Positions 17,597-24,986 are shown, numbered from the stretch's first letter. The stretch: 64,000 nucleotides of DNA from Okibacterium fritillariae (GCF_900167575.1 NZ_FUZP01000001.1:1302001-1366000), one strand, 5' to 3'. The notes: generated by a model from the letters alone, not told the origin. Numbers and translations: made by a program.

Positions 17597-18514
17597 ATGG
17601 CCAAGAACCCCCTCAATCTCGGCGGCGTCATCGTCGCCACGACGCTCGCGTTCAAGCCCGACGACAACGCCCCCGCCGGGCTCGCCGTCGACTACGACAA
17701 GTTCGCGGCGCACTGCAACTGGCTCATCGAGAACGGATGCCGCGGCGTCGGCCCCAACGGATCGCTGGGCGAATACTCGTCCCTCACCGACGAAGAGCGT
17801 CGCACCGTCATCCAGGTGGCCGTCGACACCGTGGGCGACCGCGGCCTCGTCGTCGCCGGCGTGCACGGTGTCGGCTGGCACCAGGCCCGTCACTGGGCCG
17901 AGCTGGCCGCCGAGGACGGTGCCGACGGCGTGCTGCTCTTGCCGCCGACCATCTACCGCGCCAACCGTTCCGAGGTCATCGAGCACTACACGAAGGTCAA
18001 CGAGGTCGGCCTGCCGATCATGGCCTACAACAACCCGATCGACACGAAGGTCGACCTGACGCCCGACCTGCTGGCCGAGCTGTCCTCGCTCGAGAACCTG
18101 GTTGCCGTGAAGGAGTTCTCGACCGATATCCGCCGCGTGCTCGAGATCCAGGACAAGACGGACCTCGACGTCATCGCCGGCGCCGACGACCTGCTGTTCG
18201 AGTCGCTCGTCGCGGGCGCCACCGGCTGGTTCGCCGGCTACCCGAACGCGTTCCCGCGCGAGGCCGTCGAGCTCTACACGCTCGTCACCACGGGCAAGAT
18301 CGACGAGGCGCGCACGCTCTATCGCGAGCTGGTGCCCGTCTTCGGCTGGGACTCGAAGACCGAGTTCGTGCAGGCCATCAAGCTGTCGATCGACGTCGCC
18401 GGCGAGAGCTACGGTGGACCCACGCGTCCGCCGCGCGGACCGCTCAGCGCCGAGAACGCCGAGCGCGTCACGCACGAGACGCGCCGCGCGCTCGACTACC
18501 TGGCCACGCGCTAA
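17597..18514 (+). CDS. DapA-superfamily 1-pyrroline-4-hydroxy-2-carboxylate deaminase
   Basis: A 305-residue TIM-barrel enzyme of the dihydrodipicolinate synthase/N-acetylneuraminate lyase superfamily. The Schiff-base lysine is Lys172 (VAVKEF) and the conserved tyrosine is Tyr144 (MAYNNP). In hydroxyproline degradation this branch deaminates and dehydrates 1-pyrroline-4-hydroxy-2-carboxylate to alpha-ketoglutarate semialdehyde, which fits the dehydrogenase upstream and epimerase downstream. The start at ATG 17597 is preceded by GGAAGGAAA. A true lysine-biosynthetic DapA is less likely because the GVGPNGSLGEYSSL region departs from the DapA GTTGE motif. Confidence 0.87.
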   Translation: MAKNPLNLGGVIVATTLAFKPDDNAPAGLAVDYDKFAAHCNWLIENGCRGVGPNGSLGEYSSLTDEERRTVIQVAVDTVGDRGLVVAGVHGVGWHQARHWAELAAEDGADGVLLLPPTIYRANRSEVIEHYTKVNEVGLPIMAYNNPIDTKVDLTPDLLAELSSLENLVAVKEFSTDIRRVLEIQDKTDLDVIAGADDLLFESLVAGATGWFAGYPNAFPREAVELYTLVTTGKIDEARTLYRELVPVFGWDSKTEFVQAIKLSIDVAGESYGGPTRPPRGPLSAENAERVTHETRRALDYLATR

Positions 18515-18555
18515 CACTCGGCCCGCCATTCACCGGCCGAGCGCAGAGCGAGCAC

Positions 18556-18597
18556 CCGTTCGTTTGTTCGTCCGTCCGTTCGCCCGTTCACCAGTTC
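18556..18597 (+). repeat. Simple GTTCGT/GTCCGT repeats before the epimerase
   Basis: A short imperfect run of GTTCG, GTCCG and GTTCA units fills the 96-bp gap between deaminase and epimerase and ends just before the ribosome-binding GAGGAGC. It forms no clear hairpin. Its function is unknown, and slippage-prone noise is possible. Confidence 0.4.
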
Positions 18598-18610
18598 TGA
18601 GGAGCAACAC

Positions 18611-19612
18611 GTGAGATCGTCTCGGGTCATCCAGGCCGTCGACTCCCACACCGAGGGCATGCCCACGCGTGTCGTCACCGGGGGAGTGGGGGTGATTCCG
18701 GGCGCGACCATGAACGAGAAACGCCTGCACTTCATCGAGCACCTCGACGATCTGCGATTGTTTCTCATGAACGAGCCGCGCGGGCACTCGGCCATGTCGG
18801 GCGCCATCCTGCAGCCGTCCACGCGGGATGACTGCGACTGGGGCGTCGTCTACATCGAGGTGTCGGGGTGCCTGCCCATGTGCGGTCATGGCACCATCGG
18901 TGTGGCGACGGTCCTGGTCGAAACCGGCATGGTGCCCGTGCAGGAGCCTGTGACGACGATCCGGCTGGACACCCCGGCCGGTGTCGTCGTCGCGCGCGTG
19001 GCGGTGTCCGACGGTCATGCTGACTCGGTCACGCTCGAGAACGTGCCGAGCTACGTCGAGCGGCTCGACCAGGTCATCGAGGTGCCGGGTCTGGGCTCGG
19101 TGCCCTACAGCATCGCGTTCGGCGGCAACTTCTACGCCATGGTCGACCTCGACGCCGTCGGGTTGCCCTTCGACCGTTCGCGCCAGCACGACATCCTCGA
19201 TGCGGGGCTCGCGATCATGGCGGCCATCAACGAGCAGGCGCCGCCGCGGCATCCGACGATCGACGGGGTCGACCACTGCCACCACGTCGAGTTCATCGCA
19301 CCGGGCTCGACGGCCGAGCTGTCGCGGCATGCCATGGCCATCTATCCCGGATGGTTCGACCGCTCCCCGTGCGGCACCGGCACGTCGGCGCGCATGGCCG
19401 AACTTTGGGCGCGCGGCGACCTGCCCCTCGACACCGACTTCGTGAACGAATCGTTCATCGGCAGCCGGTTCGTCGGCCGCCTCATCGCCGAAACGACCGT
19501 CGAGGGTGTGCCCGCGGTCATCCCGACCATCACGGGTCGCGCCTGGGTGACAGGGATGGCTCAATACCTCCTCGACCCGAGCGACCCCTTCCCCACGGGC
19601 TTCCAGCTCTAA
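18611..19612 (+). CDS. 4-hydroxyproline 2-epimerase (proline racemase family)
   Basis: A 333-residue cofactor-independent epimerase. Both catalytic cysteines are present: Cys91 in PMCGHGTIG and Cys254 in DRSPCGTGTSAR. Proline racemase family members with these motifs interconvert trans-4-hydroxy-L-proline and cis-4-hydroxy-D-proline, the substrate of the dehydrogenase upstream. The start is GTG at 18611 behind GAGGAGC. Proline racemase or trans-3-hydroxyproline dehydratase are the alternatives; the latter lacks the second cysteine (Thr in place), which argues against it here. Confidence 0.92.
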   Translation: MRSSRVIQAVDSHTEGMPTRVVTGGVGVIPGATMNEKRLHFIEHLDDLRLFLMNEPRGHSAMSGAILQPSTRDDCDWGVVYIEVSGCLPMCGHGTIGVATVLVETGMVPVQEPVTTIRLDTPAGVVVARVAVSDGHADSVTLENVPSYVERLDQVIEVPGLGSVPYSIAFGGNFYAMVDLDAVGLPFDRSRQHDILDAGLAIMAAINEQAPPRHPTIDGVDHCHHVEFIAPGSTAELSRHAMAIYPGWFDRSPCGTGTSARMAELWARGDLPLDTDFVNESFIGSRFVGRLIAETTVEGVPAVIPTITGRAWVTGMAQYLLDPSDPFPTGFQL

Positions 19613-19641
19613 CGACCCGGCGCAGCTCGTCGGGCACCACC

Positions 19642-19755
19642 GCCGGCCGCCGTCCTTACCGCCGGCCGCCGTCCTTAACGCCGGCCACCGTCCCGCCGAC
19701 CGGCGCCACCACCGCCCGCCGACCGGCGCCACCACCGCCCGCCGCCACCACCCCT
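19642..19755 (+). repeat. GC-rich tandem repeat arrays
   Basis: Two adjacent arrays follow the epimerase. The 17-mer GCCGGCCGCCGTCCTTA starts at 19642 and 19661, with a degenerate third copy at 19680 (period 19 bp). Then CCCGCCGACCGGCGCCACCA starts at 19692 and 19715, with a degenerate copy near 19738 (period 23 bp). The periods are not multiples of three and the arrays are non-coding. No gene is visible between 19613 and 19889. Confidence 0.8.
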
Positions 19756-19824
19756 CGCAGGTGGCCGACGCACCGACAAAACGCCCGACATCGACACGAT
19801 TTCGCGAATATCGATCCTCCAGAT

Positions 19825-19876
19825 GAACTATTCCCGGTGGAATATTCCATCTGGAATAGTTCAGCAGGAATAGCTC
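19825..19876 (+). promoter_or_regulatory. Four-box operator array, 14-bp period
   Basis: Four 10-bp boxes start exactly 14 bp apart: GAACTATTCC (19825), GGAATATTCC (19839), GGAATAGTTC (19853) and GGAATAGCTC (19867). The second is a perfect palindrome and the first and third are exact reverse complements. The array ends 13 bp before the aldehyde dehydrogenase start and is unusually A+T-rich for this genome. It is best read as a multi-site operator over that gene's promoter; the regulator is unknown. Confidence 0.75.
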
Positions 19877-19889
19877 ACAGGAGAAAAAG

Positions 19890-21479
19890 ATGACGCATAG
19901 CCCTCTCGACACCACTCCCGACGCCCCCGAGGCCGGGTCCGCAGATGCCGCGACGCAGGTGACCGAGGAGCAGAGCGTCGTCACGAGCGCCGCCGACGCG
20001 GCAGCGCGCGCTCACGCCGCCTCGACACCCTTCGCCCTCACCGATCGCGCAGCCCGCGCCGACGCGCTCCTCGCCGTGGCCGATGCGCTCGCGGCCGACG
20101 CCGACACGCTCGTGCCCGTCGGCCTGCGCGAGACCGGCCTGGCCGAGGCCCGACTGCGCGGCGAACTCAACCGCACGGTCGTGCAACTGCGCCTCTTCGC
20201 CGACACCGTGCGCGCGGGCGACTACCTCGACGTGCGCATCGACGAGGCCGACCCCGGGTTCGCGCTGGGTGCCCGGCCCGACCTTCGCCGCTACCTCGTG
20301 CCCGTCGGACCCGTCGTCAACTTCGCCGCCAGCAACTTCCCGTTCGCCTTCTCGGTGGCGGGCGGCGACACGGCTGCGGCGTTGGCGGCCGGCTGCCCCG
20401 TGATCCTCAAGGCGCACCCCGGACATCCCGAACTCTCACGCCTCACCGCACAGGTCGTCGTGCGCGCGCTCGCCGAGGCCGGCATGCCCGACGGCACCTT
20501 CCAGCTCATCGAGGGCCAGGATGCCGGCATCGAGGCCCTGCGCGACCCCCGCGTCGCCGCCGGATCGTTCACCGGATCACTGGGCGCCGGCCGTGCGCTC
20601 GCCGATATCGCAGCCTCCCGCCCCGCCCCCATCCCGTTCTTCGGCGAACTCGGCAGCGTCAACCCGGTCTTCGTCACGGCCGACGGTCTCGTGTCGGCCG
20701 GGGGCGCGGATGCCCTCGCCGCCGGTTTCGTCGCCAGCGTCTCGGGTTCGGCCGGCCAGCTCTGCACCAAGCCGGGCTTCCTCTTCGTGCCCACCGGCAC
20801 TCTGGCGCAGCTCGACGCGCCGATCCGGGAGGCCGCCGAAGGTGTCGCCGCCCACCGCCTGCTCTACCCCAAGATCACGTCGGGCTACGTCGAGCGTCGC
20901 GACACGATCCTCGGCGTCGAGGGCGTGCGCCCGGTCGCCGCGGGCACGGTCGAGGTCGACGACGACGGCCACGGCTGGGTCACGCCCACGATCGTCTCGG
21001 TCGACCTCGACACGCTGCTGTCTGCGGGGGAGGACCTGCTCGACGAGGCCTTCGGTCCGCTCTCGATCGTCGTCGAATACGATCCGGCCACGACCGACCT
21101 CGCGGCCCTCGTGCCCGAGCTCTTCCCGGGTTCGCTCACGGCCACGGTCTATGCGGGCGACACCGAGCAGTCAGACGACCTCGACCGCCTCGTGTTCGCG
21201 CTCAGCCGCCACGCCGGGCGCGTGCTCTTCGGCGGTTGGCCCACCGGTGTCGCCGTCACCCCGGCCATGCAGCACGGCGGCCCGTGGCCCGCGACGACCA
21301 ACGATTCGTCGACCTCGGTCGGCACGGCGGCCCTGCTCCGCTTCCTGCGCCCGGTCGCGTTCCAGAGCGCCCCCGACCGGATGCTGCCGCCCGAGTTGCG
21401 CGACGGCAACCCGTCTTCGGTGCCCCGCGCCACGGCCCCCGCCGGCGAGTCGACCTCCTGGGGTTCCACCAGCGTCTGA
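19890..21479 (+). CDS. Alpha-ketoglutarate semialdehyde dehydrogenase (ALDH family)
   Basis: A 529-residue NAD(P)-dependent aldehyde dehydrogenase. The catalytic cysteine lies in GSAGQLCTKPGF and the general-base glutamate in FFGELGSVNPVF, the latter typical of the KGSADH subgroup. It oxidises alpha-ketoglutarate semialdehyde to alpha-ketoglutarate, the last step of hydroxyproline degradation, consistent with the deaminase and epimerase just upstream. The start at ATG 19890 follows CAGGAGAAAA. It has its own operator array and is separated from the epimerase by a 277-bp repeat-rich gap, so it may be transcribed independently. A strong terminator follows. Confidence 0.9.
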   Translation: MTHSPLDTTPDAPEAGSADAATQVTEEQSVVTSAADAAARAHAASTPFALTDRAARADALLAVADALAADADTLVPVGLRETGLAEARLRGELNRTVVQLRLFADTVRAGDYLDVRIDEADPGFALGARPDLRRYLVPVGPVVNFAASNFPFAFSVAGGDTAAALAAGCPVILKAHPGHPELSRLTAQVVVRALAEAGMPDGTFQLIEGQDAGIEALRDPRVAAGSFTGSLGAGRALADIAASRPAPIPFFGELGSVNPVFVTADGLVSAGGADALAAGFVASVSGSAGQLCTKPGFLFVPTGTLAQLDAPIREAAEGVAAHRLLYPKITSGYVERRDTILGVEGVRPVAAGTVEVDDDGHGWVTPTIVSVDLDTLLSAGEDLLDEAFGPLSIVVEYDPATTDLAALVPELFPGSLTATVYAGDTEQSDDLDRLVFALSRHAGRVLFGGWPTGVAVTPAMQHGGPWPATTNDSSTSVGTAALLRFLRPVAFQSAPDRMLPPELRDGNPSSVPRATAPAGESTSWGSTSV

Positions 21480-21495
21480 GCCCAACCGCACGCCG

Positions 21496-21540
21496 AAAAG
21501 TCTCCAACTCCCGCCTGTTTCCGGGGTTGGAGACTTTTTT
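21496..21540 (+). terminator. Strong intrinsic terminator after the hydroxyproline block
   Basis: The arms AAAAGTCTCCAACTCCCG and CGGGGTTGGAGACTTTTTT pair almost fully around an eight-base loop and end in six T. It marks the right end of the catabolic block. Confidence 0.93.
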
Positions 21541-21660
21541 GCGCGGTAGACCAATCCGTTCAGGGGCGGGTGCCGAACCCCTATCAACACCCCGCACCAC
21601 AGGCACATCACACAGGCATTCCGCCCACAGCCTCATCAACATGAACGAAGGATTGACACC

Positions 21661-22350
21661 ATGCGTAAGTACATGAAGACCACACTCGGAGTTGCTGCTG
21701 CTGGCGCTCTCGCCCTTTCTCTGGCCGCGTGCTCGACCGGTGGAACCTCCACCGAGTCCAGCTCCTCGCCCTCCAGCTCTTCCTCGTCGTCGGCTGACGC
21801 GACGCCCACTCCGGTTGCGTCGATCCCCGACCTCTCCAAGGGTGTCGACACTCAGGTCGCCGTTGACGCGTCGTTCGTTGACGCTCTGACCTCGCTGGGT
21901 CTGACTCCTGGCACCGTTGGCACGGCCACGTTCACCGATGGCACGTTCTCGTTCCCGATCACGGGCGGCAACGTTGACTACTACGACCCGCAGGAGGACT
22001 ACCGTCCCTACGTGCAGGGCACCATCGACCACGAGGGTTCCGGCCTGTCGTTGACCGCTGGCGCGAAGGTCGTCGAGCTCAGCAACTTCGTGATCGACCC
22101 GGGCACCTCGAAGCTCATGGGTGACGTGTCCGTCGATGGCACCGTTGCTGTTGAAGACGCCGTCCTGTTCGACCTGCACGGTGGCACCCTGAAGCCGCTC
22201 CAGATGGATGGCGACAACGCGATCCTCGAGGGCACCACGGTCCACATCTCTGATGACGCTGCTGCGCTTCTGAACGAGACCTTCGGCACCGACAAGGTCG
22301 CCGGCGGAATGCTCGTCGGTGTCGCGAAGATCACCGTCGCCACCAAGTAA
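21661..22350 (+). CDS. Uncharacterised lipoprotein
   Basis: A 229-residue secreted lipoprotein of unrecognised family. The signal peptide (MKTTLGVAAAGALALSLAAC) ends in the lipobox LAAC; ATG 21673 is an alternative start four codons in. A 25-residue Ser/Thr linker follows, then a beta-rich domain (TFTDGTFSFPITGG; YVQGTIDHEGSGLSL) without cysteines. Codon use differs from its neighbours: GTT, GCT, TCT and CGT-type codons are frequent, giving a visibly lower G+C at third positions. It stands alone between two terminators, so it is probably monocistronic. High expression or recent transfer could each explain the codon use. Confidence 0.8.
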   Translation: MRKYMKTTLGVAAAGALALSLAACSTGGTSTESSSSPSSSSSSSADATPTPVASIPDLSKGVDTQVAVDASFVDALTSLGLTPGTVGTATFTDGTFSFPITGGNVDYYDPQEDYRPYVQGTIDHEGSGLSLTAGAKVVELSNFVIDPGTSKLMGDVSVDGTVAVEDAVLFDLHGGTLKPLQMDGDNAILEGTTVHISDDAAALLNETFGTDKVAGGMLVGVAKITVATK

Positions 22351-22416
22351 TACCGGCACGATCAACTGCACCATCTCCTCCTCATTGGGGAGCGCCGCAC
22401 CGCGGTGAGTAACACC

Positions 22417-22456
22417 GAAGGGCCCGTTCCGAGCTGACGCTCAGAGCGGGCCCTTC
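22417..22456. terminator. Bidirectional hairpin terminator
   Basis: The arms GAAGGGCCCG and CGGGCCCTTC pair perfectly, with an inner GAGC-TGAC-GCTC stem. It lies between the convergent lipoprotein and VOC genes and can serve both strands; there is no long T run. Confidence 0.75.
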
Positions 22457-22487
22457 GTCATGCCGTCATGCGCGGACTAGGCGCGGA

Positions 22488-22856
22488 CTAGGCGCGGTCG
22501 TGCAACGTCACGTGGTAGCCATCCGGATCGGCGAACGTGAACGTTCGGCCGAAGGGGCCGTCGACGGGCGCCTGCACGATCGTGTACCCATCGGCGGCCA
22601 GCGCGTCGTGCATTTGCTGCACCTCGGTGCCGTGCAGCCACAGGGCCATTCCGATTCCGGGCTGGGATGCGGCGGCGAGGTCGGTGCCGGGCACGATGTC
22701 GCGCAGCGCGAAGGCGATGGGCTGGGTCCGGAAGACGACGGCGTGCGGCGGCCCGGCGGGCGAACGCACGAGGCCGAGGTACTTCTCGTAGAACGCCTGC
22801 GAGGCGTCGAGGTCGCGTACCTGTAGTGAGATGAAATCGGGTCCGGTGGCGGGCAT
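22488..22856 (-). CDS. VOC-family (glyoxalase/dioxygenase-like) protein
   Basis: A 122-residue vicinal-oxygen-chelate protein with the paired beta-alpha-beta-beta-beta modules: DFISLQVRDLDASQAFYEKYLGL at the N-terminus and GRTFTFADPDGYHVTLH at the C-terminus. The last segment supplies the usual metal-site Asp/His region. The substrate is unknown. Family members include glyoxalases, fosfomycin/bleomycin-resistance proteins and dioxygenases. It is divergent from a MarR regulator, with two TGTCA dyads between them, so expression is probably controlled by that regulator, possibly in response to a toxic small molecule. Confidence 0.85.
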   Translation of the reverse strand: MPATGPDFISLQVRDLDASQAFYEKYLGLVRSPAGPPHAVVFRTQPIAFALRDIVPGTDLAAASQPGIGMALWLHGTEVQQMHDALAADGYTIVQAPVDGPFGRTFTFADPDGYHVTLHDRA

Positions 22857-22875
22857 CGTGCTTCTCCTTAGCTGG

Positions 22876-22919
22876 TGTCAGTTATCTGACATGCATCAAC
22901 CTATGTCAGACTATTGACA
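22876..22919. promoter_or_regulatory. Paired TGTCA-dyad operators (MarR type)
   Basis: TGTCAGTTATCTGACA (22876-22891) is a perfect dyad with a four-base spacer. TGTCAGACTATTGACA (22904-22919) is a second copy, 28 bp downstream, ending on the A of the MarR start codon. Both lie in the 62-bp divergent gap, and binding would block both genes. Confidence 0.8.
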
Positions 22920-23431
22920 TGAGTCAAGACGACGCGGGCATCGATCTCGAAACATCCCTCGGCTACCTGCTGAAAGAGGCGGCCAGTGCCCTGCGCGCGG
23001 CGATGGAGGATGTCCTGCGGCCCCTCGGCATGACGATCACGCACTATTCGTGTCTCGAACTGCTCGCGCAGCGGCCGGGCTCGTCCAACTCGGACCTCGC
23101 CCGCGGCGCCTTCGTCACCCGGCAGTCGATGAACGTGCTGCTGCAGACGCTCGAGCGCGACGGTTTCGTGACGAGGCCGAGCGAGGCCCCCGTCGGCAAG
23201 GTTCTGCCCACGAAACTCACGCCGCGCGGCCGCCGCTCCCTCGAGCAGGCGACGGCGGCCGTCAGGTCGGTCGAGGTCAGAATGCTGAGTGGCCTGTCCG
23301 ACGCCGACCACGCCGCCGCACTCCGCATCCTGCGCAGCATGGTCTCGTCGCTCCGCGCGGATCCGGCTGCCGATGCTGACGCCGGGAGCGCCGTCGCCGA
23401 CCGCGGGGGAGGGCTCGCCAGCGGCGTCTGA
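22919..23431 (+). CDS. MarR-family transcriptional regulator
   Basis: A 170-residue winged-helix regulator. The DNA-binding region (SNSDLARGAFVTRQSMNVLLQTLERDGFVTR, about residues 60-90) is followed by the wing (KVLPTKLTPRGRRSLEQA) and a dimerisation helix. It is divergent from the VOC gene with two dyad operators in the gap, the usual autoregulated MarR arrangement. The start codon lies within the second operator and there is no ribosome-binding sequence, suggesting a leaderless mRNA. The ligand is unknown. Confidence 0.9.
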   Translation: MSQDDAGIDLETSLGYLLKEAASALRAAMEDVLRPLGMTITHYSCLELLAQRPGSSNSDLARGAFVTRQSMNVLLQTLERDGFVTRPSEAPVGKVLPTKLTPRGRRSLEQATAAVRSVEVRMLSGLSDADHAAALRILRSMVSSLRADPAADADAGSAVADRGGGLASGV

Positions 23432-23432
23432 C

Positions 23433-24362
23433 TCAGGGCAAGACGATGACTTTCCCGGAGATGCGACCGGTTTCTGCCTCGGCGTGAAGGGCGGGCAGCT
23501 CGGCCAGGGGGATGCGGCGCGTCACTTCGACCGTGAGTGACCCTGCGTCGATGAGCGACACCAATTCGGTGAGGCGTTCGCGGTTCGGCACGACGAACAC
23601 CGTGGATGCGGTCACCCCGCGCTCCTCGTCACCCGGCGTCTCCATGAATGCCGTCGTGCTCACGACGGTGCCGCCGTCGCGCACGGCTGCGACGTTGGCG
23701 GCGAACTGCTCGGGTGTGACGGGTGCGAGGTTGAGGAGGACATCCACCTGGCCGTCGATGGCGCCGAGGACGTCAGTGGTGGTGTGGTCGACGATCTGAT
23801 TTGCCCCGGCGTCGCGAACGGCCTCGAAGCTTCGGGGGCTGGCTGTGGCGATGACCTGCACCCCGGCGCGCACGGCGAGCTGGATGGCGTATTTGCCGAC
23901 CACGCCGCCGGCGCCGACGATCAGAACGCGCTGGCCCGCGGTGAGCCGTCCATTGTCAAAGAGCGCCTGCCAGGCGGTCAGGGCCACGGAGGGGAGGCCG
24001 GCCGCATCGGTCAGGGGGATGCTGGTGGGAGCGGCGACGACCGCCTCGGCGGGCGCGATCACGTATTCGGCCGCGCCGCCATCTCGCTCCATGGGCAGGA
24101 AGGCGATGACGGCGTCGCCGAGGTTGAGTCCGTCGACGCCTTCGCCAATCGCGTCGATGGTGCCGGACGCGTCGTATCCCGGCACATGCGGCAGCTCGAT
24201 CGGAATCGGCAGGAAGCCGCCGCGCATGCCGGCATCCGCCGCGCTGAAGGCCGAGGCGGCGACGCGCAGTCGCACCTGCCCGGCGCCAGGTTCGGGGCGG
24301 TCGATTTCGGTGAGCTGCAGGACTTCCGGTCCACCGACTTCGTGGAATTGCACTGCCTTCAT
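23433..24362 (-). CDS. NADPH:quinone oxidoreductase-like MDR protein
   Basis: A 309-residue medium-chain dehydrogenase/reductase without the structural zinc cysteines, of the quinone oxidoreductase subgroup. The N-terminal GroES-like domain (MKAVQFHEVGGPEVL) precedes the cofactor fold VLIVGAGGVVGKYAIQLA. The start at 24362 is chosen because of the GAAAGG sequence upstream; the longer frame to 24437 would run through the operators. The stop is two bases from the convergent MarR stop. The divergent MarR gene on its other side is probably its repressor, implying induction by electrophiles or quinones. Confidence 0.88.
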   Translation of the reverse strand: MKAVQFHEVGGPEVLQLTEIDRPEPGAGQVRLRVAASAFSAADAGMRGGFLPIPIELPHVPGYDASGTIDAIGEGVDGLNLGDAVIAFLPMERDGGAAEYVIAPAEAVVAAPTSIPLTDAAGLPSVALTAWQALFDNGRLTAGQRVLIVGAGGVVGKYAIQLAVRAGVQVIATASPRSFEAVRDAGANQIVDHTTTDVLGAIDGQVDVLLNLAPVTPEQFAANVAAVRDGGTVVSTTAFMETPGDEERGVTASTVFVVPNRERLTELVSLIDAGSLTVEVTRRIPLAELPALHAEAETGRISGKVIVLP

Positions 24363-24383
24363 GGTCTTGCCTTTCGTTAGATG

Positions 24384-24434
24384 CTTCGAATTCGAAGTGA
24401 ATAACGTCACCGTAACACTGCTTCGAACTCGAAG
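24384..24434. promoter_or_regulatory. Paired CTTCGAA-dyad operators (MarR type)
   Basis: CTTCGAATTCGAAG (24384-24397) is a perfect palindrome and CTTCGAACTCGAAG (24421-24434) is the second copy, 37 bp apart. They occupy the 91-bp gap between the divergent quinone oxidoreductase and MarR genes. The second copy lies just before the MarR gene's likely -10 element (TAAGAT, 24442-24447). Confidence 0.85.
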
Positions 24435-24453
24435 CAACGCCTAAGATGGATTC

Positions 24454-24954
24454 ATGACCGATTCGCCGAAGGCCCTGACGCCGACGCAACTCCAGGCCTA
24501 CCTGGCGTTCACCGAAGTGGGCAGCCTCGTTCGCCCCGCCGTCGAGAAGCAGCTGCGCGACGCGGGGGAGCTGAGTTATATCCAGTTCCAGCTGCTCGCG
24601 CGCCTGGGGGATGCGCCGGCGGGGAGCCTGCGCATGACCGACCTCGCCGATGGGGTTGTCTATAGCCGCAGTGGGCTCACCTACCAGGCGCAGTTGCTCG
24701 AGCGGCGCGGGCTCATCGTGCGCGCGCCGTCGCCGGATGATGAGCGCAGCACCGTGGTGACGATCACCGAACCCGGCCGCGATGCGCTCGCCGTCGTGTT
24801 TCCGGGGCACATCGAAACCGTGCATCAGCTTCTGTTCGCGCCGCTCGATGACGATGACGCCAGCGATCTCGCGCGCATCCTCGGGCGCGTCAGTGAGCGC
24901 CTCCGCACGGCACCCCCGCGGTCCGCCTCCCGAGCGCCCGTCATTCCGCGTTAG
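24454..24954 (+). CDS. MarR-family transcriptional regulator
   Basis: A 166-residue MarR protein with the helix-turn-helix and wing in SLRMTDLADGVVYSRSGLTYQAQLLERRGLIVRAPSPDDERSTVVTITEPGRD (from about residue 57), including the conserved DDERS wing motif. It is divergent from a quinone oxidoreductase and its promoter carries two CTTCGAA dyads. TAAGAT at 24442-24447 ends six bases before the ATG, so the mRNA is probably leaderless. Autoregulation and repression of the oxidoreductase are the likely roles. Confidence 0.9.
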   Translation: MTDSPKALTPTQLQAYLAFTEVGSLVRPAVEKQLRDAGELSYIQFQLLARLGDAPAGSLRMTDLADGVVYSRSGLTYQAQLLERRGLIVRAPSPDDERSTVVTITEPGRDALAVVFPGHIETVHQLLFAPLDDDDASDLARILGRVSERLRTAPPRSASRAPVIPR

Positions 24955-24965
24955 AACATACGTTC
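24954..24965 (+). promoter_or_regulatory. SOS (LexA) box
   Basis: GAACATACGTTC, flanked by A and GA, matches the Gram-positive/actinobacterial LexA consensus GAAC-N4-GTTC. It overlaps the MarR stop codon and lies 21 bp before the next gene, adjacent to its likely -10 (TATTCT, 24975-24980). Confidence 0.8.
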
Positions 24966-24986
24966 GAATCGGGCTATTCTGTCGTC

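Noticed and set aside
17597-18514. Lysine-biosynthetic dapA
   Set aside because: The conserved DapA threonine motif is replaced and the gene stands in a hydroxyproline pathway; only the superfamily is shared.
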